From assembly GCA_014649355.1 (NCBI GenBank), contig BMSW01000017.1, positions 110,682 to 174,681 on the forward strand: a stretch of 64,000 nt of DNA, read 5' to 3'. The stretch comes from Streptomyces althioticus (GTDB lineage: Bacteria; Actinomycetota; Actinomycetes; Streptomycetales; Streptomycetaceae). Below are positions 8,254 through 15,536 of this stretch, one piece after another (within the stretch, counting starts at the first letter, position 1; each line of letters begins with the position of its first letter). Position numbers and translations under genes: made by a program. Below the pieces are notes generated by a model. The model made no database searches and was not told the origin of the DNA. It saw only the letters and a program-made list of their open reading frames with translations.

Positions 8254-8939
8254 GCCTGACCGTCCTTCCGGTGTTCCTCCGCCGCCACGAACTCCGTCTC
8301 GAACTCCGCCTCGGGGAAGGCGCGTCGCACGAAGGACGCGATGTGCGCGTGCAGGGCGCGGGCGGCGCCGTCCGCGTCCCCGGCGAGGGCCAGGTCGAGG
8401 ATCACGCGGTGCTCGTCGGCCTCGCGCTCCCAGGAGGGGTCGGCGGCCCAGGCGACCGCGGAGACCAGGGCTGCCTGGTCGCGGACCTCGTCGAGCATCC
8501 GGCCGAGCAGCGGGTTGCCGCAGGGCAGGTAGAGGGCCCGGTGGAACTCGCGGTTGGCCAGGGAGCGTTCGGCGGTATCGGTGGCCCCGTCGGCGCGGGT
8601 GAGCGCCTCGCGGGCGTCGTCGAGGGAGGCGCCGCGGCGCACGGCCCGCTTGAGCGCCTCGGGTTCGAGCAGCAGCCGCACGTCGTACACCTCGCGCGCC
8701 ATGTCCGCGTCGACCATGCGCACCGTGACGCCCTTGTACTGGCTCATCACCACCAGTCCGGTGCCGGCCAGGGTCTTCAGCGCCTCCCGCACCGGGGTCT
8801 TGGACACCCCGAACTGCGCGGCCAGGTCGGTCTCGACCAGGGCCTGGCCGGGGGTGAGCCGGCCGGTGAGGATGCGGCGTTTGATCTCCTCCAGCACGTA
8901 CTGCGTGCGGGAGGGGATCGGCGTGGGCACAGAGGTCAT
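8250..8939 (-). CDS. GntR/FadR-subfamily transcriptional regulator (FCD domain)
   Basis: A 229-residue regulator. The N-terminal winged helix spans about residues 10-78, with recognition helix LAAQFGVSKTPVREALKTL. The all-helical FCD effector domain covers residues 85-215, with the usual Asp/His metal ligands suggested by EFHRALY, DEHRVI and LHAHI. These sites normally bind small organic acids, which suits control by a sugar acid. It heads the operon and its promoter has palindromes at the transcription start, so autoregulation is likely. The ATG at 8939 is kept; four 12-bp direct repeats lie directly upstream. Confidence 0.93.
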   Translation of the reverse strand: MTSVPTPIPSRTQYVLEEIKRRILTGRLTPGQALVETDLAAQFGVSKTPVREALKTLAGTGLVVMSQYKGVTVRMVDADMAREVYDVRLLLEPEALKRAVRRGASLDDAREALTRADGATDTAERSLANREFHRALYLPCGNPLLGRMLDEVRDQAALVSAVAWAADPSWEREADEHRVILDLALAGDADGAARALHAHIASFVRRAFPEAEFETEFVAAEEHRKDGQA

Positions 8940-8948
8940 GCGCGCCTC

Positions 8949-8996
8949 TCGGATCTCGCGTCGGATCTCGCGTCGGATCGCGTATCGGATCTCGCG
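8949..8996. repeat. four tandem 12-bp repeats in the GntR leader
   Basis: Units of tcggatctcgcg occur at 8949, 8961, 8973 (diverged to tcggatcgcgta) and 8985. They occupy the transcribed leader between the start site and the regulator ATG. A fifth, more diverged piece follows. Confidence 0.85.
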
Positions 8997-9005
8997 TATC
9001 GCGTC

Positions 9006-9028
9006 TCATATATGACGTACGAAGTACG
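9006..9028. promoter_or_regulatory. candidate operator pair for the GntR regulator
   Basis: Two adjacent dyads lie just downstream of the predicted start site: tcatatatga (9006-9015, perfect 10-bp palindrome) and cgtac-gaa-gtacg (9016-9028, perfect). Placement at +3 to +25 fits repression by the FadR-type regulator encoded next. Confidence 0.6.
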
Positions 9029-9037
9029 ACGCGGATG

Positions 9038-9066
9038 ACCGTAGGAGCGGGCCGGGGGTTCGTCAA
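9038..9066 (-). promoter_or_regulatory. sigma-70-type promoter of the sugar-acid operon
   Basis: On the minus strand TTGACG (9061-9066) and TACGGT (9038-9043) are separated by 17 bp, a very good match to Streptomyces HrdB promoters. The start site should fall near 9031, giving a leader of about 90 nt. Confidence 0.7.
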
Positions 9067-9337
9067 TGCTTTCGACAAAGGAAGGTGAGGTTGCCTCAGG
9101 CGGCGCGGTGGCGGCGGCAGGGGGCGGAGCCGCCGAAAGCGGGCGAAGGGGTCCGCGCGCGGGCTGATCCGTTCGCCGCAGGCACCGCGGCGGTGGCCGG
9201 CTCGGCGGGCGAACAGCCGACTGGGCAGGCGTCATCGGTCCGCGCCGCTCGCAACCGGGGCGGAGAAGCCCTGTTCGGCCTGGTGAGGCATGACCGGTCG
9301 TGCGGGCGGACGGCGGGTCCGGACGGCGCGGGACCGC
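9067..9337. other. gene-free spacer upstream of the GntR promoter
   Basis: No reading frame with convincing protein character was found on either strand. The sequence is GC-rich without an obvious terminator or recognisable element, and leads directly into the 26-bp array. Confidence 0.6.
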
Positions 9338-9580
9338 GTGCCCCCGTGGCGCGGTGCGCGCGGGACGCCCCGTGGCCCGGCGTGCGCAGGACGCCCCGTG
9401 GCCCGGCGTGCGCGGGACGCCCCGTGGCCCGGCGTGCGCGGGACGCCCCGTGGCCCGGCGTGCGCAGGACGCCCCGTGGCCCGGCGTGCGCAGGACGCCC
9501 CGTGGCCCGGCGTGCGCAGGACGCCCCGTGGCCCGGCGTGCGCAGGACGCCCCGTGGCCCGGCGTGCGCAGGACGCCCCG
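9338..9580. repeat. 26-bp tandem repeat array, about nine units
   Basis: Eight near-identical 26-bp units start at 9364, 9390, 9416, 9442, 9468, 9494, 9520 and 9546. A diverged unit sits at 9338 and a partial one at 9572. Each unit begins gacgccccgtggcccggcg, and the only internal variation is g/a at one position. Because 26 is not a multiple of three the array cannot encode a periodic peptide in one frame. There are no unique spacers, so it is not CRISPR. Confidence 0.95.
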
Positions 9581-9660
9581 CGTCACCGCGCGTCACGGGC
9601 CGCGGGGCTCTCGGTGCGGGACCGGGCCGCGCTCCCCCTCCGCGCGGTCCGGGCCCTTGC

Positions 9661-10254
9661 TCACGCGGGCCGGGTCCAGCCCGGGTCGCGGCCGCTGAGG
9701 CCGATCGTCCGGTCCAGCAGCGGGGCGTCGGCCGGGACGGGGACGACGGGGCCGAAGATGCCCCCGCCCCGGTCGTCCTCCTCGGCGGCGGCCAGCAGGA
9801 AGGCGTGCGCGCTCTCCAGCGCGGCGGGGTCGGGCGTGTACGGCTGTCCGGTCGCGCGGGCCAGGTCCCAGCCGTGGATCACCAGTTCGTCGAGGGCCAC
9901 GGCCGCGGTGACCTCGGCCGGCATGTCGATGCCCCCGGCCCGGGTCATGCCGGTCCAGGCCGCCGGGTCCCACCAGGCCTCGGCGAGTTCGCCGAGCGCC
10001 TTGGGCAGTTCGGCGCGCCAGGCGGGTCCGACGTCCGGCAGGGTCTCCTGCGGATCGGTGTCCGTGGTGACCCCGAAGTCCTTGCGGCCCGCGTCGCGGA
10101 AGGCGACGGCCAGCCCGAGGAGGTGGCCCAGGAGATGGCGCACGGCGTACTGCGGGCACGGGGTTCCGCCCGCCAGCCTCGCGTCGGTCACCCCCTCGGC
10201 CAGGCGGGCGACGATCCTGGTCTGCGGTCCGAGGTCGAGCGGAGTGTCGGTCAT
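9661..10254 (-). CDS. TIGR03086-like protein of the mycothiol-dependent isomerase/DinB fold
   Basis: A 197-residue protein with the four-helix MDMPI/DinB-like fold. Helical landmarks are VRHLLGHLLGLAVAF near residue 40 and ALDELVIHGWDLARATGQP near residue 125; the HGWDLA segment is characteristic of TIGR03086 members. Relatives are putative metal-binding, mycothiol-linked transferases or isomerases of unknown substrate. The ATG at 10254 has GGGAG five bases upstream. It is transcribed divergently from the MFS exporter, and the 26-bp array lies beyond its 3' end. Possible detoxification role; no direct evidence. Confidence 0.82.
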   Translation of the reverse strand: MTDTPLDLGPQTRIVARLAEGVTDARLAGGTPCPQYAVRHLLGHLLGLAVAFRDAGRKDFGVTTDTDPQETLPDVGPAWRAELPKALGELAEAWWDPAAWTGMTRAGGIDMPAEVTAAVALDELVIHGWDLARATGQPYTPDPAALESAHAFLLAAAEEDDRGGGIFGPVVPVPADAPLLDRTIGLSGRDPGWTRPA

Positions 10255-10349
10255 GGCTGCTCCCGGGAGGCGGTGGCGTACGAAGGGGTGACCGGCCGCG
10301 CCCGCGGAACTCATCGGCGGACGGGTCCGGCGCCCGCCCCCGTCCGCCG

Positions 10350-10388
10350 CCTAAGGCATCCGCCCGATGCCGTCGCCGCCGCCTTAGG
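10350..10388. promoter_or_regulatory. paired CCTWAGG palindromes between divergent genes
   Basis: cctaagg (10350-10356) and ccttagg (10382-10388) are each palindromic and together form inverted arms whose centres are 32 bp apart, about three helical turns. They lie just upstream of the MFS start and could bind a dimeric regulator. Confidence 0.35.
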
Positions 10389-10404
10389 ACCACGATGACC
10401 AGGC

Positions 10405-11640
10405 ATGACGACGAGATGGACGGCGGTCCGCGTGCTGCGCGACCGCACGGCGGGACGGTGCCTGACGGCCGTGGTGGTGTCCGGGTTCGGCACCTCGGCG
10501 CTGTGGCTGGCGTCGGGGGTGTGGGTCAAGGACCTCACCGGATCGGACGGACTGGCGGCGCTGTGCCTGCTCGCGATGTGGACGCCCACCCTGGCCGGTC
10601 CGGTGCTCGGCACCCTCGCCGACCGGTACCGGCGCCGGCCGCTGCTGATCGTGCTGAGCCTGGGCATGGCGGCGCTGCTGCTCACGCTGTGCGCCGTGGA
10701 CGGACCGGAGGAGCTGTGGCTGCTGTACGCGGTGCTGTTCGTGTACGGCGCGGCCGGCACGGTGCACGACGCGGCGGAGTCGGCGCTGGTCGCGGGCGCC
10801 GTGGACCGCTCCCTGCTGGGGGACTTCAACGGGCTGCGGATGACGGCGAACGAAGGCATGAAGCTGCTCGCCCCGCTGGCGGGCGCGGGTCTCCACGCGG
10901 CGTACGGCGGATCAGGTGTCGCCGTCCTGGACGCGGCGAGCTTCCTGGCGGCGGCGCTGGTGTACGTGTCGCTGCGGGTACGGGAGGAGCGGCCGGACCG
11001 GGCGCGGGAGGGCGGCCGCGGCGCGACCGCCGAGGGTGTCCGGCACCTGCGGGGGCACGCCGTGCTGCGCCCGCTGGTCCTGGCGGGCGGGGTCACCATG
11101 CTGTGCGCGGGGGTGAGCGGGGCGCTGACGTACGCGGTGGTCGAGGACCTGGGCCACTCCCCCGCGTACGCCGGTGTGCTGTACGCCGTGCAGGGCGCGG
11201 GGTCGGTGACGGTGGGGCTGTTCTCGGGGCCGGCCCTGCGGCGGCTGGGCGCACGGCGGTTCGCCGCGTACGGCATCGGTCTCCTGGCCGTCGCCGTGGC
11301 GCTGCGCGCGGTGCCGCACGACCCGGTGGCGTGGGCGAGCGCCGCGGCGGTCGGCGTGGGGCTGCCCGCCGCGCTGATCGCCGTGCTCACGGAGGTGCAG
11401 CGTCGCACGCCCGGACCGCTGCTGGGCCGGGTCACCGCCACCGCCACCACCCTGGTGTACACCCCGAACGTGATCGGACTCGCGGCGGGCGCGGCGACGG
11501 TGGACCTCCTCGGCCATCGCGTGCCGTTGTGCGTCCTCGGGGTGGTGCTGGGGGTGACGGCGGCGGTGCTCCTCGCTCAGAGGCCGGCCAGCGCCGACCG
11601 TACGGCCGCGAGGTCCGCGTCCGACGCCAGTCCCGCGTGA
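10405..11640 (+). CDS. MFS transporter
   Basis: A 411-residue major facilitator of the 12-helix drug-exporter type. The loop 2-3 signature GTLADRYRRRPLLI occurs near residue 75. Repeated hydrophobic segments follow, and the central loop (REERPDRAREGG) separates the two halves. Substrate is unknown; proximity to a mycothiol-isomerase-like gene is weakly suggestive of drug or detoxification export. The last 64 bp overlap the end of the convergent gene at 11577; the tail PASADRTAARSASDASPA is hydrophilic and may be loosely conserved. The ATG at 10405 has a weak ribosome site. Confidence 0.88.
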   Translation: MTTRWTAVRVLRDRTAGRCLTAVVVSGFGTSALWLASGVWVKDLTGSDGLAALCLLAMWTPTLAGPVLGTLADRYRRRPLLIVLSLGMAALLLTLCAVDGPEELWLLYAVLFVYGAAGTVHDAAESALVAGAVDRSLLGDFNGLRMTANEGMKLLAPLAGAGLHAAYGGSGVAVLDAASFLAAALVYVSLRVREERPDRAREGGRGATAEGVRHLRGHAVLRPLVLAGGVTMLCAGVSGALTYAVVEDLGHSPAYAGVLYAVQGAGSVTVGLFSGPALRRLGARRFAAYGIGLLAVAVALRAVPHDPVAWASAAAVGVGLPAALIAVLTEVQRRTPGPLLGRVTATATTLVYTPNVIGLAAGAATVDLLGHRVPLCVLGVVLGVTAAVLLAQRPASADRTAARSASDASPA

Positions 11641-12746
11641 TAGAGCCGGAGTTCGGTCGCGCCCAGGCGGCGCGCCGCGTCCGCGTCGGCCGCGAGGGTG
11701 CCGGGGCTGCCGCCCATGCCGGAGACGACGGTGAGGTTGGCGGCGAGCACGGCTCCCTCCCGGCTCTCGCGGGCGAACGGGGCGACCGGGCCGGGGTCGC
11801 CGGTGCAGGGGACGACCACGCCGTCGGCGACGGAGAGGACGTGCGCGGGGTCGACGCCGGCGTTGGCGCCGCAGTGGTAGGACACCGGGTCGGCGTGCAG
11901 CAGCACCTGGAAGCCCTCGGGCGCGGCCCGGCGCACGGCGGCGACGGCCTGCTCCTGGAGGGTGCGGGCCGTGCGGTCGCGCCACGCGCGCGTGGCGTTC
12001 GCCCGGGTGTCGCCGAGCAGCTTCTCCACACCCGCCCAGCCGCCCCCGGACGGCGCCTCCCCCCGCCACACCGGGTCCAGGGCGTCCCGTACGGCGGCGG
12101 CGAGCGCGTCCGCGTCCAGCCCCTCCGTCGCGTAGCCGTCCCGGCAGGCGGGGCAGAAGCACAGGGACATCAGGTACTGCCCGGCGTCCCCGAGCGGCAC
12201 CCCGGCGGTCTTGTCGTGGGCGTGCAGATGGGCCAGGCCGTACCAGCCGAGCGACTCCAGTTCGGTGCCGCGCGCGCCGGGACGCACGGCCGCCTCGGCG
12301 GCGAGGTCCGTCAGGTAGGCGCGGGTGTCCGGCTGGGCGACGCAGGGCGCCCACGGGTAGCGGTCGCCGTAGGCGTTGACCACGGAGGTGCCCGGATTCT
12401 CGGCGCCGAGACGGGAGTTGTGGGCGAGCACCACCCAGGTGTGCACCTCCAGGCCCGCGTCCGTGAGCGCGGCGGCGGCCTCGCCGAAGGCGTCCCCGGG
12501 CGCCCAGTCGCCCGCCGGGTGGGGGCGCAGGGCGCGGCCGGACCAGCGGGACTCCTCGGGCGGGTACAGCACGGCCGCGTACTCGGCGGTGACCACGCGG
12601 TGCCGGGGATGGCGGGGGGTCAGCGCGCGGGTGGAGTGGTAGGCGGAGGCGAGGGTCGCCTGTGCGGCGCCCAGCTCCGCGAGCCGCGCGGGCGCCCCCG
12701 GGTCCCCGTTGACGTCCCAGGGGTAGACGAACGCCGATGCCTTCAC
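11577..12746 (-). CDS. uncharacterised TIM-barrel-like protein linked to uronate oxidation
   Basis: I do not recognise a named family with certainty. The 389-residue protein is soluble with no signal peptide. Early segments (KASAFVYPWDV, TWVVLAHNSRLG, VVNAYGDRYPWAPC) look like beta-strand ends of a (beta/alpha)8 barrel. A central Glu/His cluster (ELESLGWYGLAHLHAHDK) is followed by a CxCxxC knot in LCFCPACRDGY near residue 195, a motif I associate with hypothetical glycosyl-hydrolase-like barrels. It starts with GTG at 12746, overlapping the stop of the dehydratase (GTGA), so it is translationally coupled to uronate catabolism. Its 3' end overlaps the MFS gene tail by 64 bp. A role as intracellular uronidase or accessory enzyme is inference. 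Confidence 0.8.
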   Translation of the reverse strand: MKASAFVYPWDVNGDPGAPARLAELGAAQATLASAYHSTRALTPRHPRHRVVTAEYAAVLYPPEESRWSGRALRPHPAGDWAPGDAFGEAAAALTDAGLEVHTWVVLAHNSRLGAENPGTSVVNAYGDRYPWAPCVAQPDTRAYLTDLAAEAAVRPGARGTELESLGWYGLAHLHAHDKTAGVPLGDAGQYLMSLCFCPACRDGYATEGLDADALAAAVRDALDPVWRGEAPSGGGWAGVEKLLGDTRANATRAWRDRTARTLQEQAVAAVRRAAPEGFQVLLHADPVSYHCGANAGVDPAHVLSVADGVVVPCTGDPGPVAPFARESREGAVLAANLTVVSGMGGSPGTLAADADAARRLGATELRLYHAGLASDADLAAVRSALAGL

Positions 12747-13708
12747 ATGCCCTCCTCGAGCAGCGCCTGTCCCCGCTCGATGAGACGAGCGAGCTGCTTG
12801 AGATGATCCCCGGCCGGTTCGTGCAGCGGGGGGCGGACCTCCCCCACGTCCAGGCCGCGCAGCCGCACCCCCGCCTTGACCAGCGAGACGGCGTACCCCT
12901 GGCCCTGGTCGCGCAGGTCGACGAACGGCCGGTAGAAGCCGTCGACCAGGCGGCGCACGGTCGCCTCGTCGCCGGTGCGCAGGGCGGTGTGGCAGGCGAG
13001 GGCGATCTCCGGCACGAAGCAGAACACCGCCGACGAGTACAGGGTGACGCCGAGACCGCGGTAGGCGGGCTGGGTCAGCTCGGCGGTGGGCAGCCCGTTG
13101 AAGTACAGGAAGTCCTCGACGCCGCCCGCGCGCACGGCGCTGACCGTGCGCTGCATCAGGTCGAGGTCTCCGTAGCCGTCCTTGAGGCCCACGATGCCGT
13201 CGGTGCGGGCGAGTTCGACGACGGTGGCGGGGGTGAGGACGGCGTTGTCCCGCTGGTACACGATCACGGGCAGGGAGGTCGCGGCGGCCAGCTCGCGGTA
13301 GTGCCGCAGCAGCCCCTCCTGCCCGGCCTTCACCAGGTACGGCGGCATGGCGAGCAGCCCGTCGGCGCCGGCGTCCTCGGCGAGGCGGGCGTAGCGGACG
13401 GCGAGGGCGGTGCCGTAGCCGGCGCCGGCGACGACCGGGACGCGCCCCTCGGCGGCCTCCACCGCCGCGCGCACGCAGGTCTCGAACTCCTCGGGCGTCA
13501 GCGCGTGGAACTCGCCCGTGCCGCAGCAGGCGAAGACGGCGGCGGCCCCCGCCTCGACGCCACGGCGCACGTGGAGCCGGAACGTGCCGGGGTCGACGGC
13601 GCCGTCGGGTCCGTAGGCGGTGACCGGGAAGAACAGCGGCCCGCTGGGGATACTGAGTCGCGCGGCGAGAGGGGCTGACGTCACAAGCTCTCCCTGGTCG
13701 TGGTCCAT
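12743..13708 (-). CDS. 5-dehydro-4-deoxyglucarate dehydratase
   Basis: DapA-fold enzyme of 321 residues expected to convert 5-dehydro-4-deoxyglucarate to alpha-ketoglutarate semialdehyde with loss of CO2 and water (EC 4.2.1.41). Diagnostic segments are GPLFFPVTAYGPDG, CCGTGEFHALTPEE in the substrate loop, VIVYQRDNA with the catalytic Tyr, and the Schiff-base Lys in GLKDGYGD. These match the glucarate branch rather than DapA. It is divergent from uronate dehydrogenase, the first enzyme of the same oxidative route, and coupled to the TIM-barrel gene. ATG at 13708 lies inside a GTCCATATT repeat that may be an operator. Confidence 0.87.
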   Translation of the reverse strand: MDHDQGELVTSAPLAARLSIPSGPLFFPVTAYGPDGAVDPGTFRLHVRRGVEAGAAAVFACCGTGEFHALTPEEFETCVRAAVEAAEGRVPVVAGAGYGTALAVRYARLAEDAGADGLLAMPPYLVKAGQEGLLRHYRELAAATSLPVIVYQRDNAVLTPATVVELARTDGIVGLKDGYGDLDLMQRTVSAVRAGGVEDFLYFNGLPTAELTQPAYRGLGVTLYSSAVFCFVPEIALACHTALRTGDEATVRRLVDGFYRPFVDLRDQGQGYAVSLVKAGVRLRGLDVGEVRPPLHEPAGDHLKQLARLIERGQALLEEGM

Positions 13709-13737
13709 ATTCTTGATTGCCGTCCATATTTCTGAAC
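13703..13737. promoter_or_regulatory. repeated GTCCATATT boxes at the dehydratase start
   Basis: GTCCATATT occurs at 13703-13711 and 13722-13730, a 19-bp period. The outer copy extends to a partial dyad, gtccatatttctgaac (13722-13737), resembling IclR or GntR half-sites. The boxes lie between the predicted transcription start and the start codon. Confidence 0.45.
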
Positions 13738-13743
13738 AGGGTC

Positions 13744-13773
13744 ACGCTAAGGCGGCACGGGGAGCCGGGTCAA
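13744..13773 (-). promoter_or_regulatory. promoter of the dehydratase/TIM-barrel operon
   Basis: On the minus strand TTGACC (13768-13773) is 18 bp from TAGCGT (13744-13749). The start site should lie near 13737, immediately upstream of the GTCCATATT boxes. Confidence 0.68.
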
Positions 13774-13820
13774 GCGAATCGCTGCGCGCGGCTCACGCCG
13801 GAGAGGTGGGTCGCGGATAC

Positions 13821-13850
13821 TTGACGGGCCGCGTGCGGGCTCCTTAGCGT
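13821..13850 (+). promoter_or_regulatory. promoter of uronate dehydrogenase
   Basis: TTGACG (13821-13826) and TAGCGT (13845-13850) are spaced 18 bp apart. The -10 hexamer and the spacing are identical to those of the divergent promoter. The leader is about 73 nt. Confidence 0.7.
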
Positions 13851-13929
13851 GTCCACGCACATGAACGCCGTGCGTCCACCTGCACGTTCGTTCCGTCCGT
13901 TCCGGCCGGCGCCGCAAGGAGACCCGCAG

Positions 13930-14739
13930 ATGCCCGCTCCCCGCACCGTCCTGCTCACCGGCGCCGCCGGCGGTCTCGGCACGCTGATGCGGGAGCTGCT
14001 GCCGCGGTACGGATACGAACTGCGGCTGTTCGACATGCGGCCGGCGGAGGGTGCGCCCGACGCGATCGTCGGGGACCTCGGCGACCGGGACGCCGTGCGG
14101 GAGGCGGTGCGGGGGGTCGACGCGGTCGTGCACCTGGCGGGGATCTCGCTGGAGGCGTCCTTCGAAAAGATCCTCAAGGCGAACATCGAGGGGACGTACC
14201 ACCTGTACGAGGCCGCGCGTGAGGAAGGCGTGCGCCGGATCGTGTTCGCGTCCTCCAACCACGCCGTCGGCCACACCCCCCGTCCGCAGGGCGACGACCC
14301 GCTGATCCCCGTCGACACCCCGCGCCGGCCGGACACCTTCTACGGGCTGTCCAAGTGCTTCGGCGAGGATCTTGCGCAGTTGTACTGGGACAAGCACGGG
14401 GTGGAGACGGTGTCCGTGCGGATCGGCTCCTGCTTCCCGGAGCCGACGAGTGTGCGGATGCTGTCGGTGTGGATGAGCCCGGCGGACGGGGCGCGGCTGT
14501 TCCATGCGGCGCTGACGGCGGAGGGGGTGGGGCACACGGTGGTGTACGGCTCCTCCGCGAACACGCGGTTGTGGTGGGACCTGGGGTCCGCGCGGGCGTT
14601 GGGGTACGAGCCGCGGGACGACTCGGAGGTGTTCGCGGAGAAGCTGATCGCGGAACAGGGCGAGTTGTCCGCGTCGGACCCGTCCCACGCGTACCTCGGA
14701 GGTCACTTCGTGACCGACCCTCCCATCTGGCCCTACTGA
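13930..14739 (+). CDS. udh: uronate dehydrogenase (NAD-dependent epimerase/dehydratase family)
   Basis: A 269-residue SDR enzyme expected to oxidise D-glucuronate or D-galacturonate to the aldarolactone with NAD+. The Rossmann motif is LLTGAAGGLG at residues 9-18, then FDMRPAEG, LAGISLEASFEKILKANIEGT, and the YGLSK catalytic Tyr/Lys. FASSNHAVG carries the usual Ser. The family is about 265-275 residues long, so it is complete. ATG at 13930 is preceded by AAGGAG at good spacing; an earlier in-frame ATG lacks a ribosome site. It is divergent from the dehydratase that acts later in the same pathway. An aldarate dehydratase was not found here. Confidence 0.87.
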   Translation: MPAPRTVLLTGAAGGLGTLMRELLPRYGYELRLFDMRPAEGAPDAIVGDLGDRDAVREAVRGVDAVVHLAGISLEASFEKILKANIEGTYHLYEAAREEGVRRIVFASSNHAVGHTPRPQGDDPLIPVDTPRRPDTFYGLSKCFGEDLAQLYWDKHGVETVSVRIGSCFPEPTSVRMLSVWMSPADGARLFHAALTAEGVGHTVVYGSSANTRLWWDLGSARALGYEPRDDSEVFAEKLIAEQGELSASDPSHAYLGGHFVTDPPIWPY

Positions 14740-15536
14740 CGGCCCGTCCACCGACTGCACGCCGTCGAGGGCTGGTCGCGCAGTTCCCCGCGCCCCTGAC
14801 GGGGCGCACCCGCCCCGCCGACTGCGGGCAGTCGTGCCGCTGGGGCGGCACGGGTGGGCGCAGGCGGCACCTCCGCAGCGCACCCCCGCTTGAACACCCG
14901 CCCCTGGCGGCACCCCGCCTGCCATAACCCGCCGTACGCCGACCGCGGCCCGTCGAGGGCTGCTCGCGCAGTTCCCCGCGCCCCTGACCCAGCCTGCGGG
15001 CAGTCGTGCGGCGCCTCCGCAGCGCACCCCCGCCTGAACCCGCGCCCCCGACGGCACCCCGCCTGCCATGACCCGCCGTACGCCGTCCGCGGCCCGTCGC
15101 GGGCCGATCGCGCAGTTCCCCGCGCCCCTGACGGGGCGCACCCGCCCCGCCGACTGCGGGCAGTCGTGCCGCTTGGGGCGGCACGGGTGGGCGCAGGCGG
15201 CACCTCCGCAGCGCGCCCCTTAGAGACCCGCCCCCGCCCGGCACGGGCTGGTCGCGCCGTTCCCCGCGCCCCTGGAGGGGCACCCCGCTCGCGTAGGCGG
15301 AAATCGCACCCCCGCCCGAGCGAACGGGCGGGAAACGGACGCCCGGCGTCAAGAAACGGGCGTCCGCCCTGCCCGCTCCCACCCCCCACCCAGGTCCGAG
15401 CCGGGCCCCCACCCGCTCATCCGGGCACAACCGGGCACCAACGGACCCGCAACAGGCCTGGTCAGCACCCCGCCCCCGCTGTACAACTTCCTGCAGAGGC
15501 CCGAACGGGCAAGCGAGCAGGAGGAGGGGTCCGGCC
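14740..15536. repeat. intergenic region packed with Streptomyces-type repeats
   Basis: Four copies of the element containing gcgcagttccccgcgcccct lie at 14771-14800, 14959-14988, 15103-15132 and 15248-15276 (the last has one change). Longer blocks at about 14799-14880 and 15131-15212 are near-identical. Each block includes a short hairpin, GTGCCGC...GCGGCAC, at 14834-14851 and 15166-15184. No credible protein-coding frame was found. From about 15300 to 15536 I see only the DeoR leader, which ends in GGAGGAGG. Confidence 0.85.

Noticed and set aside
9338..9580. Possible CRISPR array
   Set aside because: Units are directly adjacent with no unique spacers, and there are no cas genes nearby.
9085..10398. 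Open frame across the 26-bp repeats and the TIGR03086 gene
   Set aside because: It lies antisense to a recognised gene, and the repeat period (26) is incompatible with a periodic protein.
12746..12748. ATG at 12748 as start of the TIM-barrel gene
   Set aside because: It is out of frame with the conserved protein; the GTG at 12746 is in frame and overlaps the upstream stop.
14740..15536. Several open frames over the intergenic repeats
   Set aside because: They arise from repeated GC-rich elements and have no ribosome sites or domain-like segments.
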